From assembly GCA_016703525.1 (NCBI GenBank), contig JADJBW010000012.1, positions 69,318-133,317 of the forward strand: DNA of 64,000 nt, read 5' to 3'. Below the pieces are notes generated by a model. That model was not told the DNA's origin, did not search any database, and worked only from the letters and a program-made list of their open reading frames with translations. A program made the translations under genes and the position numbers. Positions 1 to 9,653 of the stretch are shown one piece after another; positions within the stretch are counted from its first letter, which is position 1, and every line of letters begins with the position of its first letter. The DNA is from Actinomycetota bacterium. GTDB taxonomy: Bacteria > Actinomycetota > Acidimicrobiia > Acidimicrobiales > Microtrichaceae.

Positions 1-1439
1 TACCAGCCCGATCGGCAGATCTGGCAGGCGCCCTCCTTGGCGATCACCTTGAAGTAGTCCTCCTCGATCGCATCGATCTTCAGGCTGATGCCGAGGGTGT
101 CCTTCACGTTGTTCTGGATGATCGCGGCGACGTCTTCGTGGCCGCCGCCGGAGTTGATCGAGATCTTGATGTCGCCCTCGATCTTGCCGCCATCGGCTTC
201 CCACTCCTTGAAGAGCTTCTTGGCCTCGGTCGGGTCGTACGCGCAGTACTTGCACAGGTTCGACTCGAACCCGGGGATGCCGGGGGGCGTGATGCCCGTC
301 GAGATGAACCGGGTGCCCTCGTACACCTTGGCGTTGATCTCGTCGCGGTCGATCGCCATCGAGATGGCCGCGCGCAGCTTCACGTTCTTCTCGCCGCCGA
401 CGTTGGAGTCGTCGTGGCCGAAGTCGAAGAAGTACGTGCCCAGCATCGCCGAGTCGACCGTGTTCGGGTACTGCTCCATCGCCGGGCCGAACTGGCCCGA
501 CGGGATGGTGGCGGTGTCGCCCTCACCCGCTTCGAACGCCTGGAACGAGGCCTCGACCTCGCTGGTCAGGTGGAAGACGATCTTGTCGAGCTTCGCCTTC
601 TTGTCGCCGAAGATGTTGCCCGCCCACGTGTCGTTACGCACGAGCACCACGGTGCCGGTGTCGGGGGATTCGGCGGACTCCAGCTTGAACGGACCGTTGC
701 CGATCGTCACACCCTTGGTGCCCCAGCCGGTGGTGTTGCCCACTCGGGTGAAGTCTTCCTTGGTGATCGGGGAGAACGCCGGGAACGACACGATCGCCGG
801 GAAGTCGGCGTTCGAATCGGCGAGCGTGACCTTCAGGGTCATCGCGTCGTCGTCGGCGACAATCGAGTCGAGGGTCGTCATCGAGCCGTCGAGCAGCTTG
901 TCGCCGTCCTTGACGTACGCGAGGAGGTAGCCGTACGACGAGGCGAGTTCGGCCGAGCCGGAGCGCTCCCAACCGCGCTTGAAGCTCGACGGCAGCACGG
1001 GCTCGCCGTTGGAGAACACCTGATCCTTCTTGATCGTGAAGGTGTACTCGGTGGCGTCGTCGTTGGCCTCCCACTTCTCGGCGACCAGCGGCTCGATCGT
1101 CGGGTTGCAGGTGTCGGTGAAGTCGAAGTCGGTCAGGCCGTCGAACAGCGCGGTGGTGACCTGCGACTCGTCGAGGGTCTGCACGGCGCCCGGGTCGAAG
1201 CTGGTGTTGTCGCCGGCCGAGGAGAGCTGCGCGTAGTCCTCGAGGGTGCCGCCCTCTGGGGCGTCCTCGTATTCGAGCGTGCGACACGCGTCGCTTGCCG
1301 GCGCCGTGGTCTTCGTCTCCGAATCGGTACCGGTCGACGCGTTGTCGCCGGAGTCCTTTGAGTCGCCGCACGCTCCGGCAAACAGGGCGAGTGCTGCTAC
1401 GAGCGCTGCAGCGGTTGTGTTTCGGCTCTTGATTCGCAT
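1..1439 (-). CDS. ABC transporter substrate-binding lipoprotein (family 5, peptide type), 3'-truncated by the window
   Basis: About 479 residues are visible, running off the left edge. The start is ATG at 1439. The N-terminus is a lipoprotein signal: basic n-region, hydrophobic stretch, then the lipobox-like LFAGAC, after which comes a Ser/Asp/Thr-rich linker. The body reads as an SBP_bac_5 (OppA/DppA-type) solute-binding protein, with FDGLTDFDF near residue 90 and RAAISMAIDRDEIN near residue 355, the latter being a typical family landmark. It should be lipid-anchored outside the membrane and hand peptides or similar solutes to an ABC permease encoded beyond the window. The exact ligand cannot be read from sequence. 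Confidence 0.85.
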   Translation of the reverse strand, partial: MRIKSRNTTAAALVAALALFAGACGDSKDSGDNASTGTDSETKTTAPASDACRTLEYEDAPEGGTLEDYAQLSSAGDNTSFDPGAVQTLDESQVTTALFDGLTDFDFTDTCNPTIEPLVAEKWEANDDATEYTFTIKKDQVFSNGEPVLPSSFKRGWERSGSAELASSYGYLLAYVKDGDKLLDGSMTTLDSIVADDDAMTLKVTLADSNADFPAIVSFPAFSPITKEDFTRVGNTTGWGTKGVTIGNGPFKLESAESPDTGTVVLVRNDTWAGNIFGDKKAKLDKIVFHLTSEVEASFQAFEAGEGDTATIPSGQFGPAMEQYPNTVDSAMLGTYFFDFGHDDSNVGGEKNVKLRAAISMAIDRDEINAKVYEGTRFISTGITPPGIPGFESNLCKYCAYDPTEAKKLFKEWEADGGKIEGDIKISINSGGGHEDVAAIIQNNVKDTLGISLKIDAIEEDYFKVIAKEGACQICRSGW

Positions 1440-1643
1440 CAGGCGAGCCTCCCTTCCTCCGGGTGACCGGAATCGGACGAGTGATGCGGCGACCATATCC
1501 CGCCGCCGTGGCGTCGCGTCGGACCGCTTGAGTTGGGCAAAGCTGCCTCGACGCTTGCCAACGGCCCCGCAGTTCGTGCGACACTCAGAAGGGCGGAGAA
1601 TGCACGAAAGCCGTGTGGGCGTTGGAGGCAGTCGGTGGGATCG

Positions 1644-4331
1644 TTGACGGAATCACGTCGTATTGGACGTCGGAGCATGGCGGTCACGGGTGCCGCGATG
1701 TTCCTGATCGGTTCGTGGACGGCGCTCAGTCCGGGCGGTGCGAGCACCGGTGATGCACCGGTCGCCGTGCAGGCGTACCGCGACTCCGACGCCGACGGAG
1801 CGCGCGACGCGGCCGAGGTGGGCGTCGCCGGCGTGGCCGTTCGGGCGACCGACGCGGCGGGAGCGTCCACCGCTGCACTCACCGACGCCGACGGCCGGGT
1901 GAGCCTCACGGTCGATGCGCTCGGAGCCGGCCCGTACCGGATCGAGATGACCGGCTGGCCCGACGGCCTCGAAGCGGGACCGCACGGCGGCGACGACGGC
2001 GGCTCGCCGTCGAGCGTCACCGTTGCGTCGGCCGGTGCCACGGTCGCCTTCTCCCTGATCGCACCCGACGAGTACTGCCAGTCCGACCCCGAACTCACCG
2101 TGTCGTGCTTCGCGTCGGGAACCCTGACCGCTGCCGGACTCCCGAGCACCGTCGCCTTCCCGTACGACGCCGGCGCAACCGAGACGTCGGCGCACGGTTC
2201 GGGCGGGCCGGCCGGGTGGAACGCTCCGGCGGCGTCGCCGGTGACCACGCGAGGCGACACCGGCTCGGTCTACGGCGCCGCGTGGCACCCCCGTTCTTCC
2301 AGCCTGTACCTGGGCGCCTACGCCAAGCGGTACGTGCCGTTCGGACCGGGCGGGTCGGGCGCCATCTACGTGGAGCGCGCCGGCGCCGTCGAGGTCTTCT
2401 ACACCACCGGCTCGGCCGCCAACCGTGCGCCCGACGGCGGCGACTGGTTCAAGGATCCGTGGGTCGACGAGGTCGGCAAGGTCGCCTGGGGCGACATCGA
2501 CGTGGCCGGCAACCGGCTGTTCGCGATCAACCTGGAATCGCGCGAGCTGTTCATCTTCGCGATCGACCCGGCGACCGGCGAGCGCGTCGGCGAGCCGACC
2601 CGCATCGCCGTTCCGTCGATCGCTGCGAACGCCGCCGACTCGCGCCCGTTCGCGTTGGGCGTTCGTGATGGCACGGTGTACGTGGGCGGGGTGGATTCGG
2701 CGCAGTCGGGCGGCACGCCGCGGGCGTGGGTGCAGGCCTTCGACCCCGCGACCTCGACCTTCTCCGTGGCGATGGCACCGTTCTCGCTCGGCTTCGATCG
2801 GGGCTGCAACTACGTGTGGGTCGCGGCGATCCGCCCGCAGCGCTGCTCCGAGCTCGACGTCTCCAACAACTGGCGGGCGTGGGGAACGCCGCCATCGTCC
2901 ACCGATTCGCCGAACTTCTCGGGCCTGCTCGACGTGAACTCGGTCAACCGCCACCAGGTGAACCCGCAGCCCATGTTCAGCGACATCGAGTTCGCCGATG
3001 ACGGCGACATGATCCTCGGCTTCCGCGACCGCTTCGGCGACCAGAGCGGACGATTCGTTCCCGGCGGCACCACGCCGAACCCGGTCAACCCGGCCTGGGG
3101 CGACGTCCCCGTGATCGTCACGATGTATGCCTTCGGCGACACGCTGCGCACCGATCGCACGGCCGCCGGCTGGCAACTCGAAACGAACGGCACGTCGGGC
3201 GGGGTGACCGGCACCGCCGGCAACGGTCAGGGGCCCGGGGGCGGCGAGTTCTACGACGGTGACAGCGCGCTGTTCCCGAGCAGCCCGTTCGGCATTCCGT
3301 CGACGGAGGGCCACGACGAGGTGACCTCCGGCGGTCTCTTCCGTGCACCCGGCACGGGCGAAGTGGCGAGCACCGCCTACGACGTGTTCGGCAAGTGGGA
3401 GCACGTCGGCGTCAAGTGGCTCACCGACTCGGGCTCGGATGCCCCGAACGGCGCGAACAGCACCGACCTGGCCTCACGCGCCTACGGCGTGTTCGAGGCG
3501 GCCGGGCGGGATCGCCCCTTCGGCAAGGCGAACGGGCTCGGCGACATCGAGGGGTTGTGCGACATGGCGCCCATCGAGATCGGCAACCTCGTGTGGTTCG
3601 ATGCCGACCGCGACGGCATCCAGGATCCCGATGAGGCGCCGATCCCCGGCGCAACCGTCACGCTGCTCGACGACTCGGGTGCCGCGATCGCCGGCGCCGT
3701 CACCGATGCCTCGGGGCGCTACTGGTTCGTCGGCGAGGACGCACCCAACGTCCCGGCGACCCCCGACGCGTCGTGGGGGCTCGTGCCCGGCGGGCTCCGA
3801 CCCGACACGGCGTACCGCGTGGCGGTCGACGTGTCGACGGCGGATCTCGCGGGCGTGCCCGGCGTCGCGGCGACCGACCTGACTCCCACCGTCGCCGACG
3901 CGGGTGGCGACCCGAACGACACCGTCGACAGCGACGGCGTGCCCGACGCCGGCGGGGTGAGCGCGCCCGCGCTGACCCGCGGGCCGGGCCAGCACCGCCA
4001 CGACATCGACTTCGGCTTCTTCGCCGAACCGGCGGCCACCACGACCACGGCAGCGCCGACCACGACGTCGGCCCCGACCACGACCGCAGTGCCGACGACG
4101 CGGGGCCCCGAGGTCTCGGCCGTCACCACGATCGTGACCACCACGGCCAAGTCCTCGGGCGGGTCATCAACCGGCCGCCTGGCGACCACCGGCGGCTCGT
4201 CCACCGAAACCGTGCTGTGGGGTCTCCTGCTCACCGCGGCCGGGGCGCTGTTGCTGGCCGCGTCGTGGGTGGGCACCCGCTCGCTCGCGACCGTTGCGCA
4301 CCACGACGACAACGAACGCACCACGCGCTGA
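1644..4331 (+). CDS. Cell-surface SdrD_B-domain protein with LAxTG sortase anchor
   Basis: The reading frame is open from 1533, but the first 37 codons do not look like a secretion signal. A TTG at 1644 or ATG at 1677 places the hydrophobic stretch AVTGAAMFLIGSW close to the N-terminus, preceded by paired arginines, so I prefer a start there. Near the N-terminus is an SdrD_B/Cna-like repeat (YRDSDADGARDAAEVGVAGV). The middle (about 400 residues) resembles a beta-propeller-like region. A second SdrD_B domain (GNLVWFDADRDGIQDPDEAP) lies near residue 650. Then follow a Thr/Pro-rich stalk, the sorting motif LATTG, a membrane helix and a charged tail. LAxTG is the class E sortase type of motif in actinobacteria. 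Role inferred: wall-anchored surface protein or adhesin. Confidence 0.75.
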   Translation: MTESRRIGRRSMAVTGAAMFLIGSWTALSPGGASTGDAPVAVQAYRDSDADGARDAAEVGVAGVAVRATDAAGASTAALTDADGRVSLTVDALGAGPYRIEMTGWPDGLEAGPHGGDDGGSPSSVTVASAGATVAFSLIAPDEYCQSDPELTVSCFASGTLTAAGLPSTVAFPYDAGATETSAHGSGGPAGWNAPAASPVTTRGDTGSVYGAAWHPRSSSLYLGAYAKRYVPFGPGGSGAIYVERAGAVEVFYTTGSAANRAPDGGDWFKDPWVDEVGKVAWGDIDVAGNRLFAINLESRELFIFAIDPATGERVGEPTRIAVPSIAANAADSRPFALGVRDGTVYVGGVDSAQSGGTPRAWVQAFDPATSTFSVAMAPFSLGFDRGCNYVWVAAIRPQRCSELDVSNNWRAWGTPPSSTDSPNFSGLLDVNSVNRHQVNPQPMFSDIEFADDGDMILGFRDRFGDQSGRFVPGGTTPNPVNPAWGDVPVIVTMYAFGDTLRTDRTAAGWQLETNGTSGGVTGTAGNGQGPGGGEFYDGDSALFPSSPFGIPSTEGHDEVTSGGLFRAPGTGEVASTAYDVFGKWEHVGVKWLTDSGSDAPNGANSTDLASRAYGVFEAAGRDRPFGKANGLGDIEGLCDMAPIEIGNLVWFDADRDGIQDPDEAPIPGATVTLLDDSGAAIAGAVTDASGRYWFVGEDAPNVPATPDASWGLVPGGLRPDTAYRVAVDVSTADLAGVPGVAATDLTPTVADAGGDPNDTVDSDGVPDAGGVSAPALTRGPGQHRHDIDFGFFAEPAATTTTAAPTTTSAPTTTAVPTTRGPEVSAVTTIVTTTAKSSGGSSTGRLATTGGSSTETVLWGLLLTAAGALLLAASWVGTRSLATVAHHDDNERTTR

Positions 4332-4355
4332 GGACCGTCCGGCGGACCTCAGCGC
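4325..4355. terminator. Hairpin between convergent genes, probable bidirectional terminator
   Basis: The arms GCGCTGAGG and CCTCAGCGC are perfectly complementary (9 bp), and the 13-nt loop can pair further (CCG/CGG). The hairpin overlaps the stop codon of the surface-protein gene and ends just inside the end of the ATP-grasp gene. No long T-run follows, so this is a high-GC, tail-less terminator type; function is inferred from its convergent position. Confidence 0.5.
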
Positions 4356-5230
4356 AGCACGGCGTCGACGAATCGTTCGGCGGCGCCGTGCGCGGTGGCG
4401 GTGAAGATCGACGGCTCGATCAGTTCGAGTTCGAGGATCGCGAAGCCGCCGTCGGCCCGCTCGACCAGGTCGACGCGCACGTAGTCGGGGGTGGAGCCGG
4501 CGAAGGGATCGAGCGCGACGAGGGCGTCGAGCACCTGCTCGCCGACGGCGAGCTGTTCCGGCACAGGTTCCACCGCGGTGATGTGTTCCTCGGCGAACAG
4601 CGCTCGCGTCGGTGCGGCGTCGGGCCGCAGCAGCGGGCCCTTCCGGATTGCGTGGGAAAGCGCTCCGCCGAAGTAGAGCAAGGCGGTCTCGCCGTCGCGA
4701 TCGACCGTGGGCTCATACGGCTGCACCATCGCGGTGCGCCCGCCGCCGACGAGGCGCCGGACGTGCGCCTCGGCCTGCTCGCGCTGTGCCCACCGGTACC
4801 GCGCCGTGTCGCGGGATCCGGCCGACACGGTCGGCTTCACGACGATTTCTCCCTCCGGCACGCCCGCGGGAATCGACGCCGAATCGCCGGGGCCGACGAA
4901 CCAGCTGGGCACCACGGGGAGCCCCGCCGCACCGAGCGCCGCGAGGTAGCGCTTGTCGCAGTTCCAAGCGACGACCGACGCCGGGTTGACCAGGCGACTC
5001 ACCGACGCGACGTGGTCGGTCCACGCCATGAACTCCTCGAGGCGCTGCGTGTAGTCCCACGTCGATCGGATGACGACTCGCTCGAAGGTCGACCAGTCGG
5101 TCGACGCGTCGTCCCAGTCGACCGCGACGGCCTCGATCCCCGCGTCGTGGGCGGCGCGCAGCAGGGGCGGGAGATCCTCGTCGACGTCACGGGCGACCGC
5201 GGCGGTCGCAAGCGCAATGGGAGCTGACAT
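4349..5230 (-). CDS. ATP-grasp domain protein
   Basis: 293 residues, starting at ATG 5230. The fold is recognisable from the ATP-grasp core: IVVKPTVSAGSRDT near residue 130 (lysine of the ATP-binding strand and glycine-rich loop), RTAMVQPYEPTVDRDGE near residue 165, and the Mg-binding end DYVRVDLVERADGGFAILELELIEPS near residue 250. Enzymes of this type ligate a carboxylate to an amine or thiol using ATP (glutathione synthetase-like, RimK-like). The substrate is unknown. It is divergent from the downstream monooxygenase operon, with 46 bp between the two start codons, so a shared promoter region is likely. Confidence 0.75.
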   Translation of the reverse strand: MSAPIALATAAVARDVDEDLPPLLRAAHDAGIEAVAVDWDDASTDWSTFERVVIRSTWDYTQRLEEFMAWTDHVASVSRLVNPASVVAWNCDKRYLAALGAAGLPVVPSWFVGPGDSASIPAGVPEGEIVVKPTVSAGSRDTARYRWAQREQAEAHVRRLVGGGRTAMVQPYEPTVDRDGETALLYFGGALSHAIRKGPLLRPDAAPTRALFAEEHITAVEPVPEQLAVGEQVLDALVALDPFAGSTPDYVRVDLVERADGGFAILELELIEPSIFTATAHGAAERFVDAVLR

Positions 5231-5276
5231 TCGGGCAACGCTACCGTTCACCGATGCCCGCGACGGAGGAGGCGAC

Positions 5277-6410
5277 GTGCTGAAGTTCCACTGGTTCCTG
5301 CCCACCGGAGGCGACGGCCGCGAGGTGTCGCCGGGCGCGGGCGACCAGGTGCGCGAGCCCACCCTGTCGTACCTGTCGCAGGTCGCCCGAGCCGCCGAGG
5401 CCGTCGGGTTCGATGCCGTCCTCACCCCGTGCGGCACCGGCTGCGAGGACTCCTGGATCACCACCGCCATGCTCGCGGCGCAGACCACCCGGCTTCGTTT
5501 CCTCGTGGCGATGCGCCCGGGGCTGATCACGCCGACCCAGGCGGCGCAGATGGCCTCCACGTTCCAGCGCCTGTCGGGCGGTCGCGTACTGGTCAACATC
5601 GTGACCGGCGCCGAGCCCGCCGAGCTCGCTCGCTTCGGCGACTACGCCGACAAGTCGACCCGCTACGCACGGACCGGCGAGTTCATGGCGGCGATGCGGG
5701 GCGCGTGGGCTGCGGCGCCGTTCGATTTCGAGGGCGAGCACTACCGCCTGGAAGGCGCTGCGACGCGCGCCACGCCCGACCCGATTCCCGAGCTGTACTT
5801 CGGCGGCGCATCGGCCGACGCCGAGCGAGTCGCCGCGGAACAGGCCGACGTGTATCTCGCGTGGGGCGAGCCACTCGACATGGTGGCTCCGCGCGTCGAG
5901 CGGATGCGCGCGCTGGCCGAGGCCGCCGGTCGACCGCTTCGGCTCGGGATCCGGTTCCACGTGATCGCCCGGCCGACCGCCGACGAGGCGTGGGCCGAGG
6001 CCGCCCGCCTGCTGGCCGGGCTCGACCCGGCGGCGATCGCGGCGGCGCAGGCCGAGTTCGATGCGACGCAGTCGGAGGGGCAGGCGCGCATGGCGTCCCT
6101 GCACCGTGGTCTGGGCACGGGCGATCTGCGCGACCCCCGCGCCTTCGAGCTCACGCCGAACCTGTGGGCCGGCGTCGGCCTGGTGCGCGGCGGGGCGGGC
6201 ACGGCACTCGTCGGCAGCTACGTCGAGGTGGCCGACCGGATCGCGGAGTACGCCGAGCTCGGGTTCGAGGAGTTCATCCTGTCGGGCTACCCGCACCTGG
6301 AGGCGGCCTGGTGGGTCGGCGAGGGCGTGCTCGGCGAGCTGGTGGCGCGCGGCCTCGCCGAGCGTCCCGGCGCGGACGCCGCTGAGCGAACGGTGTTCCA
6401 GTTCCGGTGA
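5277..6410 (+). CDS. ssuD: LLM-class flavin-dependent monooxygenase, alkanesulfonate monooxygenase (SsuD) type
   Basis: 377 residues from GTG 5277, preceded by the ribosome site GGAGGAGG. The open frame extends further upstream, into the ATP-grasp gene, and was not used. Family landmarks are LKFHWFLPTGGDGRE at the start, CGTGCEDSWITTAMLAAQT near residue 60, RFLVAMRPGLITPTQAAQM near residue 80, GGRVLVNIVTG near residue 100, and IPELYFGGASADAERVA near residue 170. SsuD-type enzymes use FMNH2 and O2 to release sulfite from alkanesulfonates, but related enzymes act on other substrates. No flavin reductase or ABC sulfonate transporter is adjacent, so the substrate remains open. The gene overlaps the next by GTGA, suggesting one operon of three. 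Confidence 0.8.
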   Translation: MLKFHWFLPTGGDGREVSPGAGDQVREPTLSYLSQVARAAEAVGFDAVLTPCGTGCEDSWITTAMLAAQTTRLRFLVAMRPGLITPTQAAQMASTFQRLSGGRVLVNIVTGAEPAELARFGDYADKSTRYARTGEFMAAMRGAWAAAPFDFEGEHYRLEGAATRATPDPIPELYFGGASADAERVAAEQADVYLAWGEPLDMVAPRVERMRALAEAAGRPLRLGIRFHVIARPTADEAWAEAARLLAGLDPAAIAAAQAEFDATQSEGQARMASLHRGLGTGDLRDPRAFELTPNLWAGVGLVRGGAGTALVGSYVEVADRIAEYAELGFEEFILSGYPHLEAAWWVGEGVLGELVARGLAERPGADAAERTVFQFR

Positions 6411-7138
6411 GCGACCTCCGTCGGCTGCGTATCGGCCTGCTGGTGTGCGGGCACGTGCACCGCGACGCGCTCGATTTGGGCGGCGACTATCCCGAGCTGT
6501 TCGGCGCGCTGTTCGCACCGCTCGGCGCCGAGATCGTTCCGTTCGACCTCGTCGCCGGCGAGGGCCCGAGCGGTCGGGCCGAGCTCGACGCGATCGACCT
6601 GTGGATGACCTCGCCCGCCCGGGCCTCGGTGACCGACGACGACGCCTGGATCCGCGATGCCGAGGCGCTCGTGCGCCTCCTCGTCGCGCATGGTCGGTCC
6701 TTCGCCGGCATCTGCTTCGGCCATCAGCTGCTCGCCACCTCCCTCGGCGGTCGGGTCGAACGGGCCGCGGCCGGGTGGGGCGTCGGCGCCCACACCTACG
6801 ACGTCGTCGCACCGCAGCCGTGGATGGACGCCGGGGAACCCTTCACGCTCATCGCCTCGCACGAGGATCAGGTGGTCGAGCTCCCGCCGGGAGCGACGCT
6901 GCTTGCGACGTCGAGCCACTGCCCTGTTGCCATGTTCGCCGTGGGCGATCGAGCGATCGGCCTCCAACCGCATCCCGAGTTCACCGCCGCACTCTCACGC
7001 CGTCTCACCGGCATGCGGCGCGACCTCATCGGCGAACAGCGGTCGGACGTTGCGCTCGCATCGCTCACCACGCCGCTCGATCGCGAGCGGGTGGCGGGGT
7101 GGCTCGTGCGCTTCGCAGCCGAACGGAGTCAGCGATGA
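6407..7138 (+). CDS. Class I glutamine amidotransferase-like protein
   Basis: 243 residues, starting at GTG 6407 inside the previous stop codon. The nucleophile elbow is FAGICFGHQLLATSLGG near residue 102 (Cys in GICFGHQ), and the catalytic His/Glu pair is in GLQPHPEF near residue 188. These match the GATase1 domain of GMP-synthase-like proteins. As a stand-alone domain it may hydrolyse gamma-glutamyl or glutamine amide bonds or partner with a synthetase. The nearby divergent ATP-grasp protein is a possible but unproven partner. Confidence 0.8.
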   Translation: MSDLRRLRIGLLVCGHVHRDALDLGGDYPELFGALFAPLGAEIVPFDLVAGEGPSGRAELDAIDLWMTSPARASVTDDDAWIRDAEALVRLLVAHGRSFAGICFGHQLLATSLGGRVERAAAGWGVGAHTYDVVAPQPWMDAGEPFTLIASHEDQVVELPPGATLLATSSHCPVAMFAVGDRAIGLQPHPEFTAALSRRLTGMRRDLIGEQRSDVALASLTTPLDRERVAGWLVRFAAERSQR

Positions 7139-8043
7139 GCGACCGCCGGCTGCTCGTGGGAGCCGAGGGGACGCACCAGGGCGAGCTTCGCCCGGCCGAT
7201 TGGGTGGCGCTCGGCACGGTCGCACTCACCTGGGGAGCGTCGTTCCTGTTCATCGCGATCGGCCTCGACGCGTTCCACCCGGCCGTCATCGGGTTCGGAC
7301 GCATCGCGCTCGGCGCCCTGACGCTGGCCTTCGTGCCGTCGGCCCGCCGCCCCGCCGAGCCGATCCGACGGGCCGACCTGGCGCGCCTCGGCCTGCTCGC
7401 CGTCACCTGGATGGCGGTGCCGCTACTGCTGTTCCCCTTCGCCGAGCGTTCGATCTCCTCGGCGCTCGCCGGGATGCTGAACGGTGGCATGCCGATCATG
7501 ACCGCGGTGGTCGCCGTGTTGTTGGGGCTGCGCCGGCCGAAGGGAGTGCAGATCACCGGGCTCGCCGTCGGGTTCGTCGGCGTGGTGCTGATCTCGCTCC
7601 CGGCGCTGTCGATCGGCGGCGACGACGCACTGGGCGTCGGGCTCATCATGATCGCCCTGGTCTGTTACGCGGTCTCGGCGAACCTCGCTGTGCCGCTGCA
7701 GCAGCGCTACGGCGGGCCGGCCCTCATGCTGCGCGTCGAGGCGATCGGTGCCGTGCTGACCGCGCCGTTCGCCATCGCCGGGCTGGGCGAATCGACCTTT
7801 CGCTGGTCGTCGATGTTGGCCGTGCTGGCGCTCGGCGTGGCGGGGACCGGCGCCGCGTTCGCGGTGATGGCGGCCGTGCTCGGCCGGGTCGGAGCGACCC
7901 GAGGGTCGATGGTGACGTACCTGATGCCGCCGGTGTCGATCGCGCTCGGCGTCGCCGTGCGCGGCGACCATCTCGACGCCGTCAGCGTGGTCGGGTCGGC
8001 CATCGTGCTCGTGGGCGCCTGGCTCCTCGGTCGCGGCGGCTGA
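7135..8043 (+). CDS. EamA/DMT-family transporter
   Basis: 302 residues, ATG at 7135 overlapping the upstream stop (ATGA). About ten hydrophobic segments are arranged as two repeats, the first beginning VALGTVALTWGASFLFIAIG and the second near residue 160 (GVGLIMIALVCYAVSANLAV). This is the drug/metabolite transporter (EamA) layout; family members export amino acids or metabolites. It closes the three-gene operon. The substrate cannot be deduced. Confidence 0.85.
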   Translation: MSDRRLLVGAEGTHQGELRPADWVALGTVALTWGASFLFIAIGLDAFHPAVIGFGRIALGALTLAFVPSARRPAEPIRRADLARLGLLAVTWMAVPLLLFPFAERSISSALAGMLNGGMPIMTAVVAVLLGLRRPKGVQITGLAVGFVGVVLISLPALSIGGDDALGVGLIMIALVCYAVSANLAVPLQQRYGGPALMLRVEAIGAVLTAPFAIAGLGESTFRWSSMLAVLALGVAGTGAAFAVMAAVLGRVGATRGSMVTYLMPPVSIALGVAVRGDHLDAVSVVGSAIVLVGAWLLGRGG

Positions 8044-8051
8044 CGGGTCGC

Positions 8052-9643
8052 TCATCGCCGCTCCGCGCGCCGCTGTCGTGTGAGCGCCACCGCGGCGACG
8101 ACGGCGAGTCCCAGCGCGCCGGCAACCACGGCGACCAGCACGCCGAGCGCAAGGTCGACGCGCCGCTCGCTGCCGATGATCGTGTCGAGCACCGACGAGG
8201 TCGCCCGCCCGAGCGGTCCGCTCCAGCGATACGGCGCCCGCAGCCCGCGGCCGAGGAACCCGCCGACCGCGGCCACGCGACCCGTCGCGAACGCGAGTGC
8301 GCCCACGACGGCCGCTGCCACGAGCCCGTCGGCACCGATCGCGCCTACCGCACGGCGGGCACGGTTGCGGCGCGCCGCGGCCCCGTCGGCCAGATCCCAC
8401 GCCGGTTCGACGCCGGTGGCCTCGCCCGCAGTCGTGGCGTCGCAGGGCGGCCGAGGCTCGGCCTCGGCGGCGGCGATCCGCGTTGCGATGCGCCCGATGA
8501 CCTCGGCCCGGTTGCGGCGGTAGTCGACGTGGTCGAACCACGGCTGGCCGTACGCCGCGACGCTCGCGCTGTCGCAGCGGCGCAGCGCCGCGGGGATGGG
8601 CCCGTTGGGAACGGGGTCCCACCATGCCCACAGATCGAGCCAGCGGGGTGCATCGCAGCGGTCGAGCACCCGCCGGGCCCGCGTCGGGTCGGCCAGCACC
8701 CGGCTGTCGTTCCACGCGGTCGCGAGGCCGAGGGCGGTCAACGCGACGACGATCGCCCACGCCCAGGCCGAGGTCGCAACGCCGTAGGCCCAGCGCGTCA
8801 TCAGCAGGGCCAACGATGCGAGCGCCACGACACCGAGCGAGGTGGCGACACGGCGTGCGACGGAGCGGTCGGCGCCCTGGGCCTCCAGCACCGAGATCGG
8901 AACGAGCGCCGCGCCGATCGAGACGACCGACACGGGGCGGCCCGTCGCACCCGGCGCGGGGTGTGTCGCCAGCAGCCGGTGCACCAGGGCGGCGCCTTGG
9001 GAGTGCGCGACCACCACGAGCGGGACGCTCGGGTCGAGGTCGCGGTCGAGGTTGCGCCACGCGTCGCCGATCGCGGTGAGCATCGCGTCTCTCGTTCGGG
9101 GCTCGACACCAACGCGTAGCTGTCGCCGATCGAGAGGGCGATCGTGCGCTGTAGTCGCCGCAGGCGGTCGAGTCCGGGCAGCGGAAGGAGCGACAGCAGC
9201 GACAGTGCCAGCATGCCGACCGACGCGAACGCGGCCGCGGGTACGAGCACGGCGACCGTGGCGAGACCGACGGGCGTCAGCCATCGGCGCAGTTCGGGCC
9301 GGGCATAGCGCCGCAGGAGGCGCACGATGAAGAAGAACACGAACCAGGGGCCGATGCCGGCGAGCCACGAGGCGACGTCGCGGGGTCCGGGCGGCTCGAA
9401 CGCATCGGCCCAGTACGCCTCGCGCACCAGCCAGTCGTGACGATCGCCCAGGTCTCCCCGATCGCCCAGGCCGGTCGACACGACCAGGCGCGCGGCGGTC
9501 GGGTGCGGCGAGCGTTCGACCTGCACGTCGTGGCGGGTTCGCAGGTGGTCGACCAACGGGTCGACGAACTCGTCGATGGTCGCGCCGCGCGCCTGCGAAC
9601 CGATGCCGTGCACCACCAGGACCGCAGCGGTCGGTCCCGTCAC
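8052..9643 (-). CDS. Membrane protein with alpha/beta-hydrolase (lipase-like) signature, frameshifted
   Basis: Two overlapping frames join into one protein of about 530 residues. The N-terminal frame starts at ATG 9643 with TAAVLVVHGIGSQARG (oxyanion-hole HG motif) and has membrane helices near residues 105-160. Near 9095-9100 the frame must shift to continue as TRDAMLTAIGDAWRNLD and the nucleophile elbow VPLVVVAHSQGAALVHRLL. More membrane helices follow (WAYGVATSAWAWAIVVALT, then AGALGLAVVAAVALT at the end). One missing or extra base is enough to explain the break, and both halves look conserved, so a sequencing error is the simplest reading. The substrate is unknown. It sits tail-to-tail with the EamA transporter gene. 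Confidence 0.6.
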
Positions 9644-9653
9644 GCGATCGCCC

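Noticed and set aside
138..1361. Long plus-strand open frame at the left end
   Set aside because: It is the shadow of the ABC substrate-binding gene on the minus strand; its composition is Arg/Val/Gly-rich and no motif is seen.
1653..3404. 583-residue minus-strand frame opposite the surface-protein gene
   Set aside because: Arg/Ala/His-rich shadow of the SdrD_B-type gene, without domain features.
5070..5276. Extended N-terminus of the luciferase-like monooxygenase
   Set aside because: It overlaps the divergent ATP-grasp gene, and a good ribosome site precedes GTG 5277.
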